A stretch of DNA of 64,000 nt from assembly GCA_900319035.1 (NCBI GenBank), contig ONMU01000008.1, positions 1-64,000 on the forward strand. Direction: 5' to 3'. The number at the start of each line of letters is the position of its first letter. The stretch's first letter is position 1. This stretch comes from an uncultured Bacteroidales bacterium. Its GTDB lineage: Bacteria > Bacteroidota > Bacteroidia > Bacteroidales > Paludibacteraceae. The notes beneath the pieces were generated by a model, which ran no database searches, was not told the origin of the DNA, and saw only the letters and a program-made list of their open reading frames with translations. The position numbers and the translations under genes were made by a program. Shown here piece after piece: positions 33,676-43,877 of this stretch.

Positions 33676-36600
33676 TTATTTAACAATGTAACGTAAAGTT
33701 GATTTATCGTTTTCGCTGACGATCTCTACCAAGTAGAATCCGTGCTCGTAACCCGCCTTGATGGTGAAGGACTCTTCGCCACGAACGGTGTACGAACCCT
33801 TATTCAGGCCCTCGGTGGTATAGACACGAATGGTAGTCTGCTCCTCCGGATTGAGGTTCACTACACGGATGTCCTCACCCGGACGTGCAAGCGAAGGCAT
33901 GAGTGCAGGAGCAGGAGAAGCGCCTTTGACTACCCAATGGTTTGTCTCACCGCGCGCACCACACTTAGCACCTTCAGAAGCAGGCAACTCAACGATTGCA
34001 TAGTACGTACCGGCATCCAGTACCGAACCATCCGACTTGGTATAGTAGAAACCATAGCCAAGGAAGATGTCTTTCGGCGTGGATACTTTGTACCACTGAA
34101 CAAGGTCGGTCTCGTCTTCCTCTAATCTCCAACCAGGCATATTCTCATTTATATCCCGACGGTCGATCATCAAAAGACGGTCACCGTACTTCGAGTACAT
34201 TTTGAGGGTCGTAGAATACTTACCTTCGATCTTAAGAGTGAGCGTAACAACTGTGTCGCAGTCATATTCACCAGCAACGATCTTATGGGTATAAGTACCG
34301 CCATCATAGATGATGGTATCGAGGTCGCTCAACTTCCACTCATAGTAGAAGCAAGCTTCCTTATCCATCGATTTGGTCTCATCCGGAAGGATAGTGAGGT
34401 CGATAGCTACAATACTATCGCATCCATTGGAAGCGCCACCGGGAATCGTATCTACATATACTCCCGCGATAGAACAAATAGAGTCGATGACTGTCGTTCC
34501 GGTTTGATCGTTTACAACCCAATGATATTTCTTGCAAGCTTGTTCTTTGACAGTGTCACCATGAACCGGATCAAGGATGGTCAGGTCGAGATACATCTTG
34601 TGTATGCATGCATTAGGCGTCAACACATTCACGGAATCAAATGTCGAAGCCGTGTAGGTAGAATCCTTCAAGTTCCAGTAATACGATTTACAGGTATCTA
34701 TTTTTATAGTATCACTAAACGTATTGTAGAACAAGTCGCTCGGGATCGAATCGCCACACTCGGTAACTATCTGATAACGGATTACCTGTGCTTCGTCGCT
34801 AATCGCTGCAGTCGGATCGATCGGCTTAAACTCATCGTTAGCATCATTGATACTACGCTCCCAAATAATCTCGCTTACGATAGCAATCGTGTCGTAATAC
34901 GGAGCTATGGTACGCTCGTCAGCAAACTGTGTCTGCAACCAAGCATCAGCTGCAGCATAATCAATAGGCTGACCCTTCTTGATGACTACTTGGTCAACAG
35001 CAGGAATATCCGGCAACTCGATGATGGTCGGGTTCACACGCTGTACTACGTGGATATAACAGATCGAATCCCACTCTGCCAAAGCAGTGTCGTTGATGAA
35101 CGGAATGGAATCACGGATAAGCATCGTTGCAGGATCGTTTACATCCACCGTCCAAGTAACACCTGTGTACGGGTCAGTGAGGAGGTCACCGTCACAAGCC
35201 ACCAACGTGGTATCCACAACGATGGAGTCACGCGGACGTGCATCAATGATCTCCGCCCAAATATGAGTAGTATAATCCGAATGATAATCAATCAGCAGAT
35301 CCGAAGAACCGGCGAGTATCGCACGACCGATGTCATGCCATTTGTCCTCATTCGGAGCCAAGGTGTATGACTTCGATTTCGGAGTAGACAGCGTATCCAG
35401 ATAGATCTTCGCAGATGCAGTACAAGAATTATCACTCCAGTTAGTAACATGCAGACGCAGATCCTTGCCCTCCGGCACACGGTCAGGAGTGATCTCTGCA
35501 CGATACCAAGTCTGCTGATTCTCCGGATTGACATTACCGTGCTCCCAGTCGAACATCATCGGATTACGCATAGCGTCACCGGTGGTCTGCGGCATATTAA
35601 TGCGTACCATTATATCCTTGTCTGATTTAATACGAACGTAACCCGTAAGAGAATCCGAAGAGATATAACGACGGAGAGACTCGTCGATGAAGCCCTCTTG
35701 GAAGGTGGTCAAGTCGAAGTTTCTGCCCGTGAGTTTATTTACTCCCTTAGCCAGAATCTCACTCAACGGCTTAGTGCCTTTGTGATGACCACCATTTTTG
35801 TTGATTACACGTTTGCGAACCGGCATATTGCAATCCATTTCGTCTTGCAGCGTAGCAGTAGCCTCAATAGTAGCAGTACCGTTCAACTCATATGCGAGCG
35901 ACGCGTCATGTATATACTTATAATTATTACGTATGTACGGGAAGCAAACCAGATACCAGTGCTCCTGATTATCGCCCGGGATGATGTAATCTACATTCGG
36001 TACCAAGAGTTTTGCTTTCTGCTGATTTGGATCCGGAGTAATCGAAGCATACTCACCATCGAACTTCGTTGTGAATCCGATATGACGGGTAGTCGTTACG
36101 TTGATATAGAGATCTATATCACCTACGGCATAGAGCACCTGAGCAGGGAAAGATTTGCTTCTCTTCTCGTTTCCGGGAACTTTGCGCTTACGATAATCCT
36201 CCAGACCGTATTTCTCCAACAGGTCTTCCTGTGAGCTCAGACCTTCATATACCGCTACGGTGATCTCAGCGGACAATGAACTGTAGTTTCCAGTCCAGAC
36301 GTTCAGACGCTTGTTGAACAGATTCGGGTCACTCTTCAAGTCTGCAGTATTGATTCGATACCACATGGAGGTGTTTGCTTCCTGCTCAACATGTTTGCCG
36401 ATAGTAAGCGGCTCTGCGTCATAACGGGTATTACCGGTGTTAGCTTTTACCAACTCAGCACGGAACTGGAAGGCACCTGTACCGGCAGGACGCGTCACGC
36501 GAAGGATGATCGAGTCTTTCTTGAGGAACTGCTCAAACGTACCGGCAGGAACGGTATCCTGATAATGTTGGTTAGCCTTGAGCTCCTGACTCTTCGTCAT

Positions 36601-39069
36601 CATCTTCTTCACAATCGGGAAAGCGAAAGCAGCCTCAGCCTTGACAGTCATCTTCGCATTCGTCGTGTTGATCAAGTGAGCAATAGGTTTCTGTTTCTCC
36701 TCCATATTGCGAACCAAGTCAATCTCGGATTGCGGGATGATGTACCAAGCGGTATCCGTATTCTGAGTGTAAAGCGAATCCCATTGGATAGGAATAAGCG
36801 TCAGACCATCTGCATAGATAGTATCAAACGGCTCTGTCTGCGGAATACGGGTTGCTTCAATATGTACCGAAGTGGTGGCTTGCAGGTTGACATAAACGAT
36901 GCTATCCGACAGGGTCTCGAACACACTGTTCTGCAAGGTAATAGAACGCGAACCCTTGCTTGCGAGCGAGAAGTCCTGAATAGACGGGGCTTCGTTCATA
37001 GGACAAGAGTAAACCAACTGCGCTACACCCTTACAGGAAGCATTGTCTTTATTCTCTATCTTGATACGCACGTCATCAGAACTATTCATCACATCGCGCA
37101 GGTCGATCGCATACCAAACGTCAGCATCAGCAGCTTGCGTGTTGCCCGATACCCAGTTGAACGGAACAGCAGACGAGCAGCTGGTACCCGCAGCCTCTTC
37201 GGTCAGACGAATCTGAAGAACTACATCTTGCGTAGAAATAACACGAAGATAAATGGTATCTTGTGCAATGTTCTCAAACATATTACGAGACAGCGTACGG
37301 GTGTACGAGCCATTAGCAGCAATCGTGAGACTGCGTTTCTCGTTTGCAATCGAATCCGGGCACTCCAACGAAAGCTCTGCCTCGATCTTAGCCGGCGCAT
37401 CAGCACTCAAGTTCTGCACAAAGACAGTCGGGAATTTAGCCGATTTGTCACGTGCCTCCGCCATGGCAATCTTGTACCAAACGGTATCGTTAGCATTCTG
37501 CCTTGCGCCGTTGTCCCAATCGAACTTAACTGCCGTCAAGCAGGCATCATCAGCCGTCTTGGTCTTAGCAGCCTTAGTCGTTGCCCAGAACTTGATATCC
37601 TGATTGGTTGTAATACCGATCCAAACAGTATCGGACATCATCGCGTAGGAAGAGTAACCAAGAACACGGGAAACCTCCTTGCCGTCCGCAGCAATCGTAC
37701 GGGTAACTTCCTGCAAATCAATATACGGACAAGAGAAAGCCATCTCTGCTTTCACTTTAGCCGATGATCCACCTAAGTTAATGAGGTGAACAACGATATC
37801 CTGCACATTCTCTTTGGCTTCGGCTACGTCAATCGCATACCACACTGTAGTACGCGCTTCTTGCGTATGACCGTCTTCCCAGTTGAAATCGATATTGGTC
37901 TTACAAGCTTTACCTTCACGTACGTGTTTGAAACGTCCGTAGAAGTGAACATCCTGATCGGTCTCGGTCAAGAGATAGATATAATGAACACTCTCATCCA
38001 AACCGTCCAACATGTTCTTCTTGTACACCACGATCTCCTCTTCTCCGGCGCCCAATACATAATCTGTATTGCTGGTACCGTAAGCCGGCAATTTGAACGC
38101 CATCTTAACGGAAACGTTCGCTGTTTCTGTACCTTCATTACGATAGGTAAACTCCGGCTCATACTTAGCTGTGTCTCGCATCTCAGCTACTGAAATACGA
38201 TAGAGGTGCGTACCGGCTGTGATCACAAAATCGCTCTCTACATGCAACTCCTCGTACGAAGAAACAGGGATGACCGGCTGTAAAGGCTGATCTACCAACT
38301 CTACCTTGATCGATACCTGAGACTCAAGATTCTCGATTCCGAAATAGAGTTCGTCGGGCTGTACGTTGAGAATCATGTCACGCGGAATGGTATCCAAGAT
38401 AGACTCACCCGGAGCCAATACGAAATCACGTCTGGTGGTACCGGACGAAGGACAGTCCATAGATTGACCTACCTTCAGGTTGACCGTCTGCAAACCGGTA
38501 TTGGTCAAGGTGATCTTGGCATCCTTGTTCGACGCGTTCTTCACAGGAGTCAGATCCACTTTCCACCAAGCGGAAAAGCTGGGATTCTGGCTGGTCTCTG
38601 TGTCCCACTTGAGTACACGTGCGTCCCTACAGGTCTCATCCAGATCTGCGGTTTCAAATACCTTTGCGCTCAGCTTGACTCTTCCGTCCGTCGTGAGCGT
38701 CAGGTAAATCTCCGTTTGTTTCATACGAACGAGCATGGAAGCGTTCGCAGTGTAGGTTTTGTACTGGTGGGCAGCAATCGAGTAACTCTTCGACTCCGTC
38801 TGTCCTGCCACATAGGCAGTCATGCTCACATCCACTGATGTGCCCACCCAATTACTCGGATTGGTTAAGTACAAGGTAAGGGAGGGATTATCCTCTTGAT
38901 ACAGAGGAGCTAAGTCAACACGATACCACTTGGTACCTTCTGAGTGCTCCACACCCTTGTCCCAATCAAAGTCAATAGCATTGGCTTTGGTACTACCATC
39001 ATTACGTCCGATAGCCATCGCAAAGACAGTCATCATTGACGCCATGGTCAGTAAGAAAAACTTCTTCAT
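33676..39069 (-). CDS. Giant secreted repeat protein with T9SS type A sorting domain
   Basis: A 1797-residue protein with signal peptide (MKKFFLLTMASMMTVFAMAI). Most of it consists of nine or ten repeats of about 125 residues, each opening with a FDWDNG-like word and a TVWYKI-like word (TKWYRVDLAP, AWWKVDLTPV, TVWYAIDVAEAKE, TVWYKIAMAEARD, DVWYAIDLRDVM and so on) and followed by a beta-sandwich with VNL...C/M.CP. From about 1400 to 1650 are modules with CKSYYWNLKDSTY and CKKYHWVVN. The last 80 residues form a classical type A sorting domain, with NPEEQTTIRVYTTEG, EHGFYLVEIVS and TLRYIVK. It should be exported by the type IX system and attached to the surface. Adhesin-like; ligand unknown. Confidence 0.82.
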   Translation of the reverse strand: MKKFFLLTMASMMTVFAMAIGRNDGSTKANAIDFDWDKGVEHSEGTKWYRVDLAPLYQEDNPSLTLYLTNPSNWVGTSVDVSMTAYVAGQTESKSYSIAAHQYKTYTANASMLVRMKQTEIYLTLTTDGRVKLSAKVFETADLDETCRDARVLKWDTETSQNPSFSAWWKVDLTPVKNASNKDAKITLTNTGLQTVNLKVGQSMDCPSSGTTRRDFVLAPGESILDTIPRDMILNVQPDELYFGIENLESQVSIKVELVDQPLQPVIPVSSYEELHVESDFVITAGTHLYRISVAEMRDTAKYEPEFTYRNEGTETANVSVKMAFKLPAYGTSNTDYVLGAGEEEIVVYKKNMLDGLDESVHYIYLLTETDQDVHFYGRFKHVREGKACKTNIDFNWEDGHTQEARTTVWYAIDVAEAKENVQDIVVHLINLGGSSAKVKAEMAFSCPYIDLQEVTRTIAADGKEVSRVLGYSSYAMMSDTVWIGITTNQDIKFWATTKAAKTKTADDACLTAVKFDWDNGARQNANDTVWYKIAMAEARDKSAKFPTVFVQNLSADAPAKIEAELSLECPDSIANEKRSLTIAANGSYTRTLSRNMFENIAQDTIYLRVISTQDVVLQIRLTEEAAGTSCSSAVPFNWVSGNTQAADADVWYAIDLRDVMNSSDDVRIKIENKDNASCKGVAQLVYSCPMNEAPSIQDFSLASKGSRSITLQNSVFETLSDSIVYVNLQATTSVHIEATRIPQTEPFDTIYADGLTLIPIQWDSLYTQNTDTAWYIIPQSEIDLVRNMEEKQKPIAHLINTTNAKMTVKAEAAFAFPIVKKMMTKSQELKANQHYQDTVPAGTFEQFLKKDSIILRVTRPAGTGAFQFRAELVKANTGNTRYDAEPLTIGKHVEQEANTSMWYRINTADLKSDPNLFNKRLNVWTGNYSSLSAEITVAVYEGLSSQEDLLEKYGLEDYRKRKVPGNEKRSKSFPAQVLYAVGDIDLYINVTTTRHIGFTTKFDGEYASITPDPNQQKAKLLVPNVDYIIPGDNQEHWYLVCFPYIRNNYKYIHDASLAYELNGTATIEATATLQDEMDCNMPVRKRVINKNGGHHKGTKPLSEILAKGVNKLTGRNFDLTTFQEGFIDESLRRYISSDSLTGYVRIKSDKDIMVRINMPQTTGDAMRNPMMFDWEHGNVNPENQQTWYRAEITPDRVPEGKDLRLHVTNWSDNSCTASAKIYLDTLSTPKSKSYTLAPNEDKWHDIGRAILAGSSDLLIDYHSDYTTHIWAEIIDARPRDSIVVDTTLVACDGDLLTDPYTGVTWTVDVNDPATMLIRDSIPFINDTALAEWDSICYIHVVQRVNPTIIELPDIPAVDQVVIKKGQPIDYAAADAWLQTQFADERTIAPYYDTIAIVSEIIWERSINDANDEFKPIDPTAAISDEAQVIRYQIVTECGDSIPSDLFYNTFSDTIKIDTCKSYYWNLKDSTYTASTFDSVNVLTPNACIHKMYLDLTILDPVHGDTVKEQACKKYHWVVNDQTGTTVIDSICSIAGVYVDTIPGGASNGCDSIVAIDLTILPDETKSMDKEACFYYEWKLSDLDTIIYDGGTYTHKIVAGEYDCDTVVTLTLKIEGKYSTTLKMYSKYGDRLLMIDRRDINENMPGWRLEEDETDLVQWYKVSTPKDIFLGYGFYYTKSDGSVLDAGTYYAIVELPASEGAKCGARGETNHWVVKGASPAPALMPSLARPGEDIRVVNLNPEEQTTIRVYTTEGLNKGSYTVRGEESFTIKAGYEHGFYLVEIVSENDKSTLRYIVK

Positions 39070-39129
39070 GAACTTTGTTGATTAAGTTAATAATTATTAT
39101 TTATTTATTTCAGTATTTTTGTCTTGTTA

Positions 39130-40437
39130 TTACAAGCCTTTTATTTCCTGTCCTAATACGTTATAATAACGTCCGCGTTTAACTACGATCAGTTGGCCGT
39201 TCCGAATACATTTGCTGGCACCATTATGCACTCCATGTACATCCTCCAACGCTTCTTTTGGATCCACCGGCACTTCTTTTTCGATTACCGCCAATTGGAT
39301 AATGCGCGTGCAGGTATTGGCTTTTTTAGCTTCCAATGTATAGTCTCCGAACGCATAGATCGTCGTTCCCGTGGTGGTATATCGGTATCCCTGAACAACC
39401 TCCGAGTTAGTCAAACGGAGCGTGTCGTACTCTGTCTGCGGTGCAGTAAAACTCAGATTCACGCTCATCGTCCTCAGCGTATCTTTCGCCACCCATAGCG
39501 TTTCAGTAAATGTGGTATCGCGGCCATACGTCTTCTCGTTCACCTTAATGGTCTTGCCGGTACAGGTCTGTTGGTTCACATCAGCTAACGCATCTGCATA
39601 TTTGGGGTTGGTGTAGAAATAGACACGTCCCACCTTGTCTTTCGCATGTTTCACATGCAGCCATAAGCTACGTCCTGCCTGACGGGCATTCACCAGTTGC
39701 GCCGAGTCGGGTTGATAGACGTGCAACGAATCCGACAATACAGCGCGTCCGATCTCCTCTCCCGTACAGCTGTCTAACGTCAACCATATGTCGCAAGGTT
39801 GGTTCTTTTTCTGCTTCCAATGGATAAACGACTTACCCGATGCCGGAATAAGATTCGAGTTCATGCGATAGACGTTCTCCTCTTTGTCGCAGACATAGGT
39901 CATTCCCGGACGGAGAGGCAACGGATCATCGCAAGTAGACTCCGGTCCTTGGTCATACGGATAGCAATAGACGCGTCCCGTGCCGCCATTCGGATAAACA
40001 CGCATATGCGGCGTCAGTCCTGCAATCACCTCCTGCACGCTGCTTCCTGCTTCATCAATCTTTTTCTGAATAAAAGCTGCATCTACGTCTCTCATCTGAT
40101 TAGGACCCACGGTAATCTGGAAGATCGGCTCTTTGTTCGTACAGACAGCGTACACCTCCATAGTCACCGAGCAATCGGAGAACCAATACGCCGACATACC
40201 TTTTTTCAAGTCGTTCATAGACGCTGTGTACCAAACCGTATCATTGACTATCGTATCCAATGGGAAGGAGAAGGTGTAACTGTTCAAGCGGCAGTCGCAG
40301 TAGTAATACGGAGCACCGATACCTTTGCGGAAACCCTCGCAATCCCAATCACCCTCAGCCGGTACATAGGCAGGAACTACCTGCGCCATCAGCGAGGTAG
40401 CCATCATCAGCCATATGCCCATTAACCATTTCTTCAT
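39130..40437 (-). CDS. Secreted protein with short sorting-like tail
   Basis: A 435-residue protein with signal peptide (MKKWLMGIWLMMATSLMAQV). Residues of about 55-160 resemble one unit of the repeats in the 1797-aa neighbour (NDTVWYTASMNDLKKG, FSDCSVTMEVYAVC). The tail ends IRNGQLIVVKRGRYYNVLGQ, in the form shared with four other proteins of this window. It starts 3 bases after the stop of the 1012-residue gene and lies 60 bases before the 1797-aa gene, so the three form a set of paralogous secreted proteins. Function unknown. Confidence 0.75.
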   Translation of the reverse strand: MKKWLMGIWLMMATSLMAQVVPAYVPAEGDWDCEGFRKGIGAPYYYCDCRLNSYTFSFPLDTIVNDTVWYTASMNDLKKGMSAYWFSDCSVTMEVYAVCTNKEPIFQITVGPNQMRDVDAAFIQKKIDEAGSSVQEVIAGLTPHMRVYPNGGTGRVYCYPYDQGPESTCDDPLPLRPGMTYVCDKEENVYRMNSNLIPASGKSFIHWKQKKNQPCDIWLTLDSCTGEEIGRAVLSDSLHVYQPDSAQLVNARQAGRSLWLHVKHAKDKVGRVYFYTNPKYADALADVNQQTCTGKTIKVNEKTYGRDTTFTETLWVAKDTLRTMSVNLSFTAPQTEYDTLRLTNSEVVQGYRYTTTGTTIYAFGDYTLEAKKANTCTRIIQLAVIEKEVPVDPKEALEDVHGVHNGASKCIRNGQLIVVKRGRYYNVLGQEIKGL

Positions 40438-40440
40438 TTT

Positions 40441-43400
40441 TTACTTTATCTTCTGACCTTGTACATTGTACTTGGTTCCATTGTACATAATCACGATCTG
40501 TCCGTTCTCAATACGCTTAACCGGTTGCTTCTCTGCCTCCACTTCTTCAACCGCCATCGGGAACTCGTTGTTATATAACTCACCGCAGCGGAAATGGATT
40601 TGCAAAATCAGACCTCCTGTCGGGATCCATTGCGGCTGATCCGTAGCCACAATCGGAGTATAAACGCTGTTGTTAGCCTCCCTTACACTCCATGCGATAT
40701 GCTCCACCGGCGTCAGTGCTTTCGTATAGTGGTTCCGCAGATTGGTCTCCACACGTTTCAGATCCACCAAAGTGCGATCATGACTACCGGAGATAATAGC
40801 TCCTTCCATATAATCCCACGTTGCCGGAGACTCGAAGGTATAGGGCAAATACCGGCGAACACGATCCTCCGCAAGCTGTTCCTCGTGTATTGTATTAAAT
40901 CCACGACAGAAATAAACCGTGTCATAGACGATACCGGGACGCTCTTTGATGGTCAGGTGCAGAATAGCCGTGCTATCACATCCTGCGGCATTCTTCGTCT
41001 CAAAGGTATAGTCTCCGCTTTGGGTATAAGTCACCTCATTCCATGTATAACTTTCGTATTCCGATCTGGTCTCTTCACTGGTAGTAGCATAGTGAATTGT
41101 CAGATGCAAGGTCACCACAGAGTCACATCCTTGGATATTGGTGAACGTATAGGTCGGTTCTGCACTTTGGGTATAAGTGGTACCATACCACACAAAGGAC
41201 TCACATGCAACAACTGTAGTATCTCCTGTATTCGGAAGAAGAATAGTTACTGTTTGCTGTACCAAACTATCGCAACCTTCCTTGCTCTTAAAGCTACGGG
41301 TATAGATGCCGGACTCATGGATTGTTGTATCGCCGTGAACAGCATCACGCCATACATAACCATCGTGTGCAACCGTCTCGCAAACCGTAGTATCCGGCAG
41401 CGTGATAGCATACGAGTGATAGATGGTCAGATGCAGGATAGCCGTACTATCGCAACCAGCTACATTCGTTGTGTGGTACTCATAATCGCCGGACGCGTTA
41501 CGCCATTCGCCGTTCCAGAACAACGAGTCGCACTCTGCCAAAACCTCTTCGCCTCGGGTCGATTGGTGAACGGTAAAGGTGAGCGCCATGATAGTACGGT
41601 TTCCATCGGCATCATACAACGTATCCGTATATGCTCCGGATGCCGTGTATTTCTTGCTGTTATAGAAAATACTGTCGCAACCGCTCTCCTCGTATGTATC
41701 ATAACTCGTCGTATGAATCGTCAGACGCAGCGTGAAGACGGTATCTATACATCCTGTCTCCGGATCCACATTTCCGTCTTTGGTATAAACGCCGCTCTCG
41801 GTATAAGAAACGCCGTTCCATTCATACGAATCCCACGCTGTCACTACCAACGTGGAATCTTCCGGACTACATGCCGGATCTTCTTCCTCCGGAGCATTTG
41901 TAGTCACAGTGATTTTGCCTTTACTCGTCGAATAGAAACGAATATAGATATATCCGTCCGGATCCACATGTGTCTCCCACGAATCAACCGTAGCCGACGG
42001 AATAGTGACCGAACCTTTCTTAGGCGCTTTATCCGTATAGAAAACAGGGCTTACGTTAGAATTCGGCACATTGCAGGTATCAGCGATATAGAACGGACAA
42101 GTAGCTTGAGTACCCGTCCAAGCGATAGTCATGTCTCCGCCTTTCCAATCGGCATAGAACAAACCGTAGTTGGCTGTTGCTCTGGCTGCCACTTCAAACT
42201 GAACACCCGCCTCAATCCTTTTCGCTTTCTCGATACATGGCGAAGGTGCCCATAATCTCGGCAAAACAGTCGTATTCTCCGAGCACTCAAAACGAACATA
42301 CAGATAGTTGCCGGATACTTTATGCAACCATATAGCCTTCATGTCATCCGACACCAAACTCAGCAAATGGCCATCATCCGTTCTGTCGAACTGATAAGTC
42401 ACTACTGCATCCTTGGTATAGAAATCCGGAGTCGTTCCGATATACATCTTGAAGATACGAGACGTCGGAGTATAGAACTGCATATCCTTCACCCAACTAT
42501 CCGGCATTGCATAGAGAGCAGAAGTGTCGTTACGGAGCACAGTCGCCTCAATGCCATATTTCAGAAGAGTAGCATTAGCCTCCGGACGCGGAGCTGGGAT
42601 TTTCTCTATCGTCATCACTCCCGGCGCATCGCTATAGAACTTCGCAAAATACATACCGGCATCATTCGGATAGTGAACCTGATCCGATACATATTGCATC
42701 AGCAACGCACTCGATACTTTGAATTGCCCACCCGGCAGAACCACACCACCATCCATGATCGTCGGATCATTAGCGTCTGTAGGATCAAAATCACAGCTAT
42801 TACCAATAGCTATCTTACAGGATGTGGTACCCGACCATACATAACGAATCGAGTCATACTGCCATTGTACATACGGAACCACCACATGGCGATCCTTATC
42901 TCTTGTTTGTACATTGACAGTATCGCCCAAGTGTATAAACTTATGTCCGTCCATACAGTTATTGAACGGATCGGCAGCCATGCTCAAAGTACCGGGACCG
43001 TAGAACTTCACTTTTACGTACACCTGCACATTATAGTCGATTCCCTGACTGAGCAGCAAATTACGATACATCTCACCAAAAGCAACATGATAATACTTTT
43101 GGTTATTCTCGTCATAACTGGCAGAAGGAGTCTCGTGATACGGCAAAGCCATGTATGCACTATTGCTCTTACAGAATAGACCACACAAAATAGGATCATC
43201 ATAGACACCGGGAGTACATCCGAAATCCAAATCCAACTCAGGAGCAGGATCATTCGGATAAGTCGGATAAAAATCAATAGCCAAGGGGAGATCAAAGGTA
43301 TTGGCTATATACCATTTGTCCCCTGCACGAGTAATAGTCTCACGATAATCCGCTGTCAAAAGAATCGGATCGGAGCAACTATCCCCTGGTTTCGCGTACG

Positions 43401-43458
43401 TATGCATCGCGCATACGTTTAGCGCTGCTAATAATATAATTAAATATATTCGTTTCAT
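40441..43458 (-). CDS. Secreted protein with CDS-LHLTI repeats
   Basis: A 1005-residue protein starting at ATG 43458, chosen because it gives the signal peptide MKRIYLIILLAALNVCAMHT; an upstream TTG gives a poorer start. The first 500 residues are beta-rich and share the KWYIANTF-type module of its neighbours. Residues of about 525-880 hold six repeats of the kind SYTWNEVTYTQSGDYTF then AAGCDSTAILHLTI, a repeat known from large secreted Bacteroidota proteins. The end is RIENGQIVIMYNGTKYNVQG followed by QKIK, a sorting-like tail. It is the first gene of the operon that ends with porW, behind the promoter at 43492-43523. Confidence 0.8.
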   Translation of the reverse strand: MKRIYLIILLAALNVCAMHTYAKPGDSCSDPILLTADYRETITRAGDKWYIANTFDLPLAIDFYPTYPNDPAPELDLDFGCTPGVYDDPILCGLFCKSNSAYMALPYHETPSASYDENNQKYYHVAFGEMYRNLLLSQGIDYNVQVYVKVKFYGPGTLSMAADPFNNCMDGHKFIHLGDTVNVQTRDKDRHVVVPYVQWQYDSIRYVWSGTTSCKIAIGNSCDFDPTDANDPTIMDGGVVLPGGQFKVSSALLMQYVSDQVHYPNDAGMYFAKFYSDAPGVMTIEKIPAPRPEANATLLKYGIEATVLRNDTSALYAMPDSWVKDMQFYTPTSRIFKMYIGTTPDFYTKDAVVTYQFDRTDDGHLLSLVSDDMKAIWLHKVSGNYLYVRFECSENTTVLPRLWAPSPCIEKAKRIEAGVQFEVAARATANYGLFYADWKGGDMTIAWTGTQATCPFYIADTCNVPNSNVSPVFYTDKAPKKGSVTIPSATVDSWETHVDPDGYIYIRFYSTSKGKITVTTNAPEEEDPACSPEDSTLVVTAWDSYEWNGVSYTESGVYTKDGNVDPETGCIDTVFTLRLTIHTTSYDTYEESGCDSIFYNSKKYTASGAYTDTLYDADGNRTIMALTFTVHQSTRGEEVLAECDSLFWNGEWRNASGDYEYHTTNVAGCDSTAILHLTIYHSYAITLPDTTVCETVAHDGYVWRDAVHGDTTIHESGIYTRSFKSKEGCDSLVQQTVTILLPNTGDTTVVACESFVWYGTTYTQSAEPTYTFTNIQGCDSVVTLHLTIHYATTSEETRSEYESYTWNEVTYTQSGDYTFETKNAAGCDSTAILHLTIKERPGIVYDTVYFCRGFNTIHEEQLAEDRVRRYLPYTFESPATWDYMEGAIISGSHDRTLVDLKRVETNLRNHYTKALTPVEHIAWSVREANNSVYTPIVATDQPQWIPTGGLILQIHFRCGELYNNEFPMAVEEVEAEKQPVKRIENGQIVIMYNGTKYNVQGQKIK

Positions 43459-43491
43459 GTATAATATACACCTTTGCACTTAAAAAGCGTG

Positions 43492-43523
43492 CAAAGTTAC
43501 AGTTTTTTTTTTATATTCACAAA
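43492..43523 (-). promoter_or_regulatory. Promoter of the 43458-28893 operon
   Basis: Minus-strand TTTG at 43523-43520, 20 bases, then TAACTTTG at 43499-43492. No other clear promoter was found before 28893 on this strand. Confidence 0.8.
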
Positions 43524-43593
43524 TTTTTATACATAAAAATGCAAAAATTCTATCTTTTGTACGACAAAAATAACAAAATCAGCTCATACAACA

Positions 43594-43630
43594 CGAAAAA
43601 TCGCACATACGCTCTCACGTACATGCGATT
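43594..43630 (-). terminator. Terminator of the giant-1 cassette
   Basis: AATCGCACATACG (43599-43611) pairs with CGTACATGCGATT (43618-43630), 12 of 13 positions, around CTCTCA. On the minus strand it runs into TTTTTCG. Confidence 0.85.
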
Positions 43631-43677
43631 CTTCTCGTTCACTCGTTAATTCATTAATTCATTAACTCCGTCATCCC

Positions 43678-43809
43678 TTAGAACACATCCGTTGTGCGAC
43701 GCTTGGGAGCCATATCGGGCAAGAGATCAATGCTGGTCTTCATGATGTTGCATGTGCCTGCCATGGCTGTCACCTCGGTATGAGGCAAAATATATTGTTT
43801 CTTTTTCAT
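43678..43809 (-). CDS. Small MKKK-type protein, 43 aa
   Basis: ATG at 43809 and stop at 43678 give MKKKQYILPHTEVTAMAGTC and a second half ending PKRRTTDVF. The paralogue at 56419-56559 begins MKKKEYISPLSEV and ends RRKTEVF. Both follow a giant surface-protein gene, with a six-unit CTAG-N5 array in the gap, and both are followed by a strong terminator. The bases just upstream of the two start codons are nearly identical (AATCGTAATTATTTTTT read on the plus strand). The shared ends and variable middle suggest selection on a short peptide. No signal peptide. Function unknown. Confidence 0.72.
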   Translation of the reverse strand: MKKKQYILPHTEVTAMAGTCNIMKTSIDLLPDMAPKRRTTDVF

Positions 43810-43826
43810 AATCGTAATTATTTTTT

Positions 43827-43876
43827 CTAGAGAGACTAGTTGCTCTAGATGCTCTAGATCATCTAATCTCTCTAGG
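43827..43876. repeat. CTAG-N5 array, six units
   Basis: CTAG, or CTAA once, begins at 43827, 43836, 43845, 43854, 43863 and 43872, exactly 9 bases apart, with differing 5-base fillers. It lies between the stop of the 2705-aa gene and the small protein gene. Confidence 0.85.
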
Positions 43877-43877
43877 A

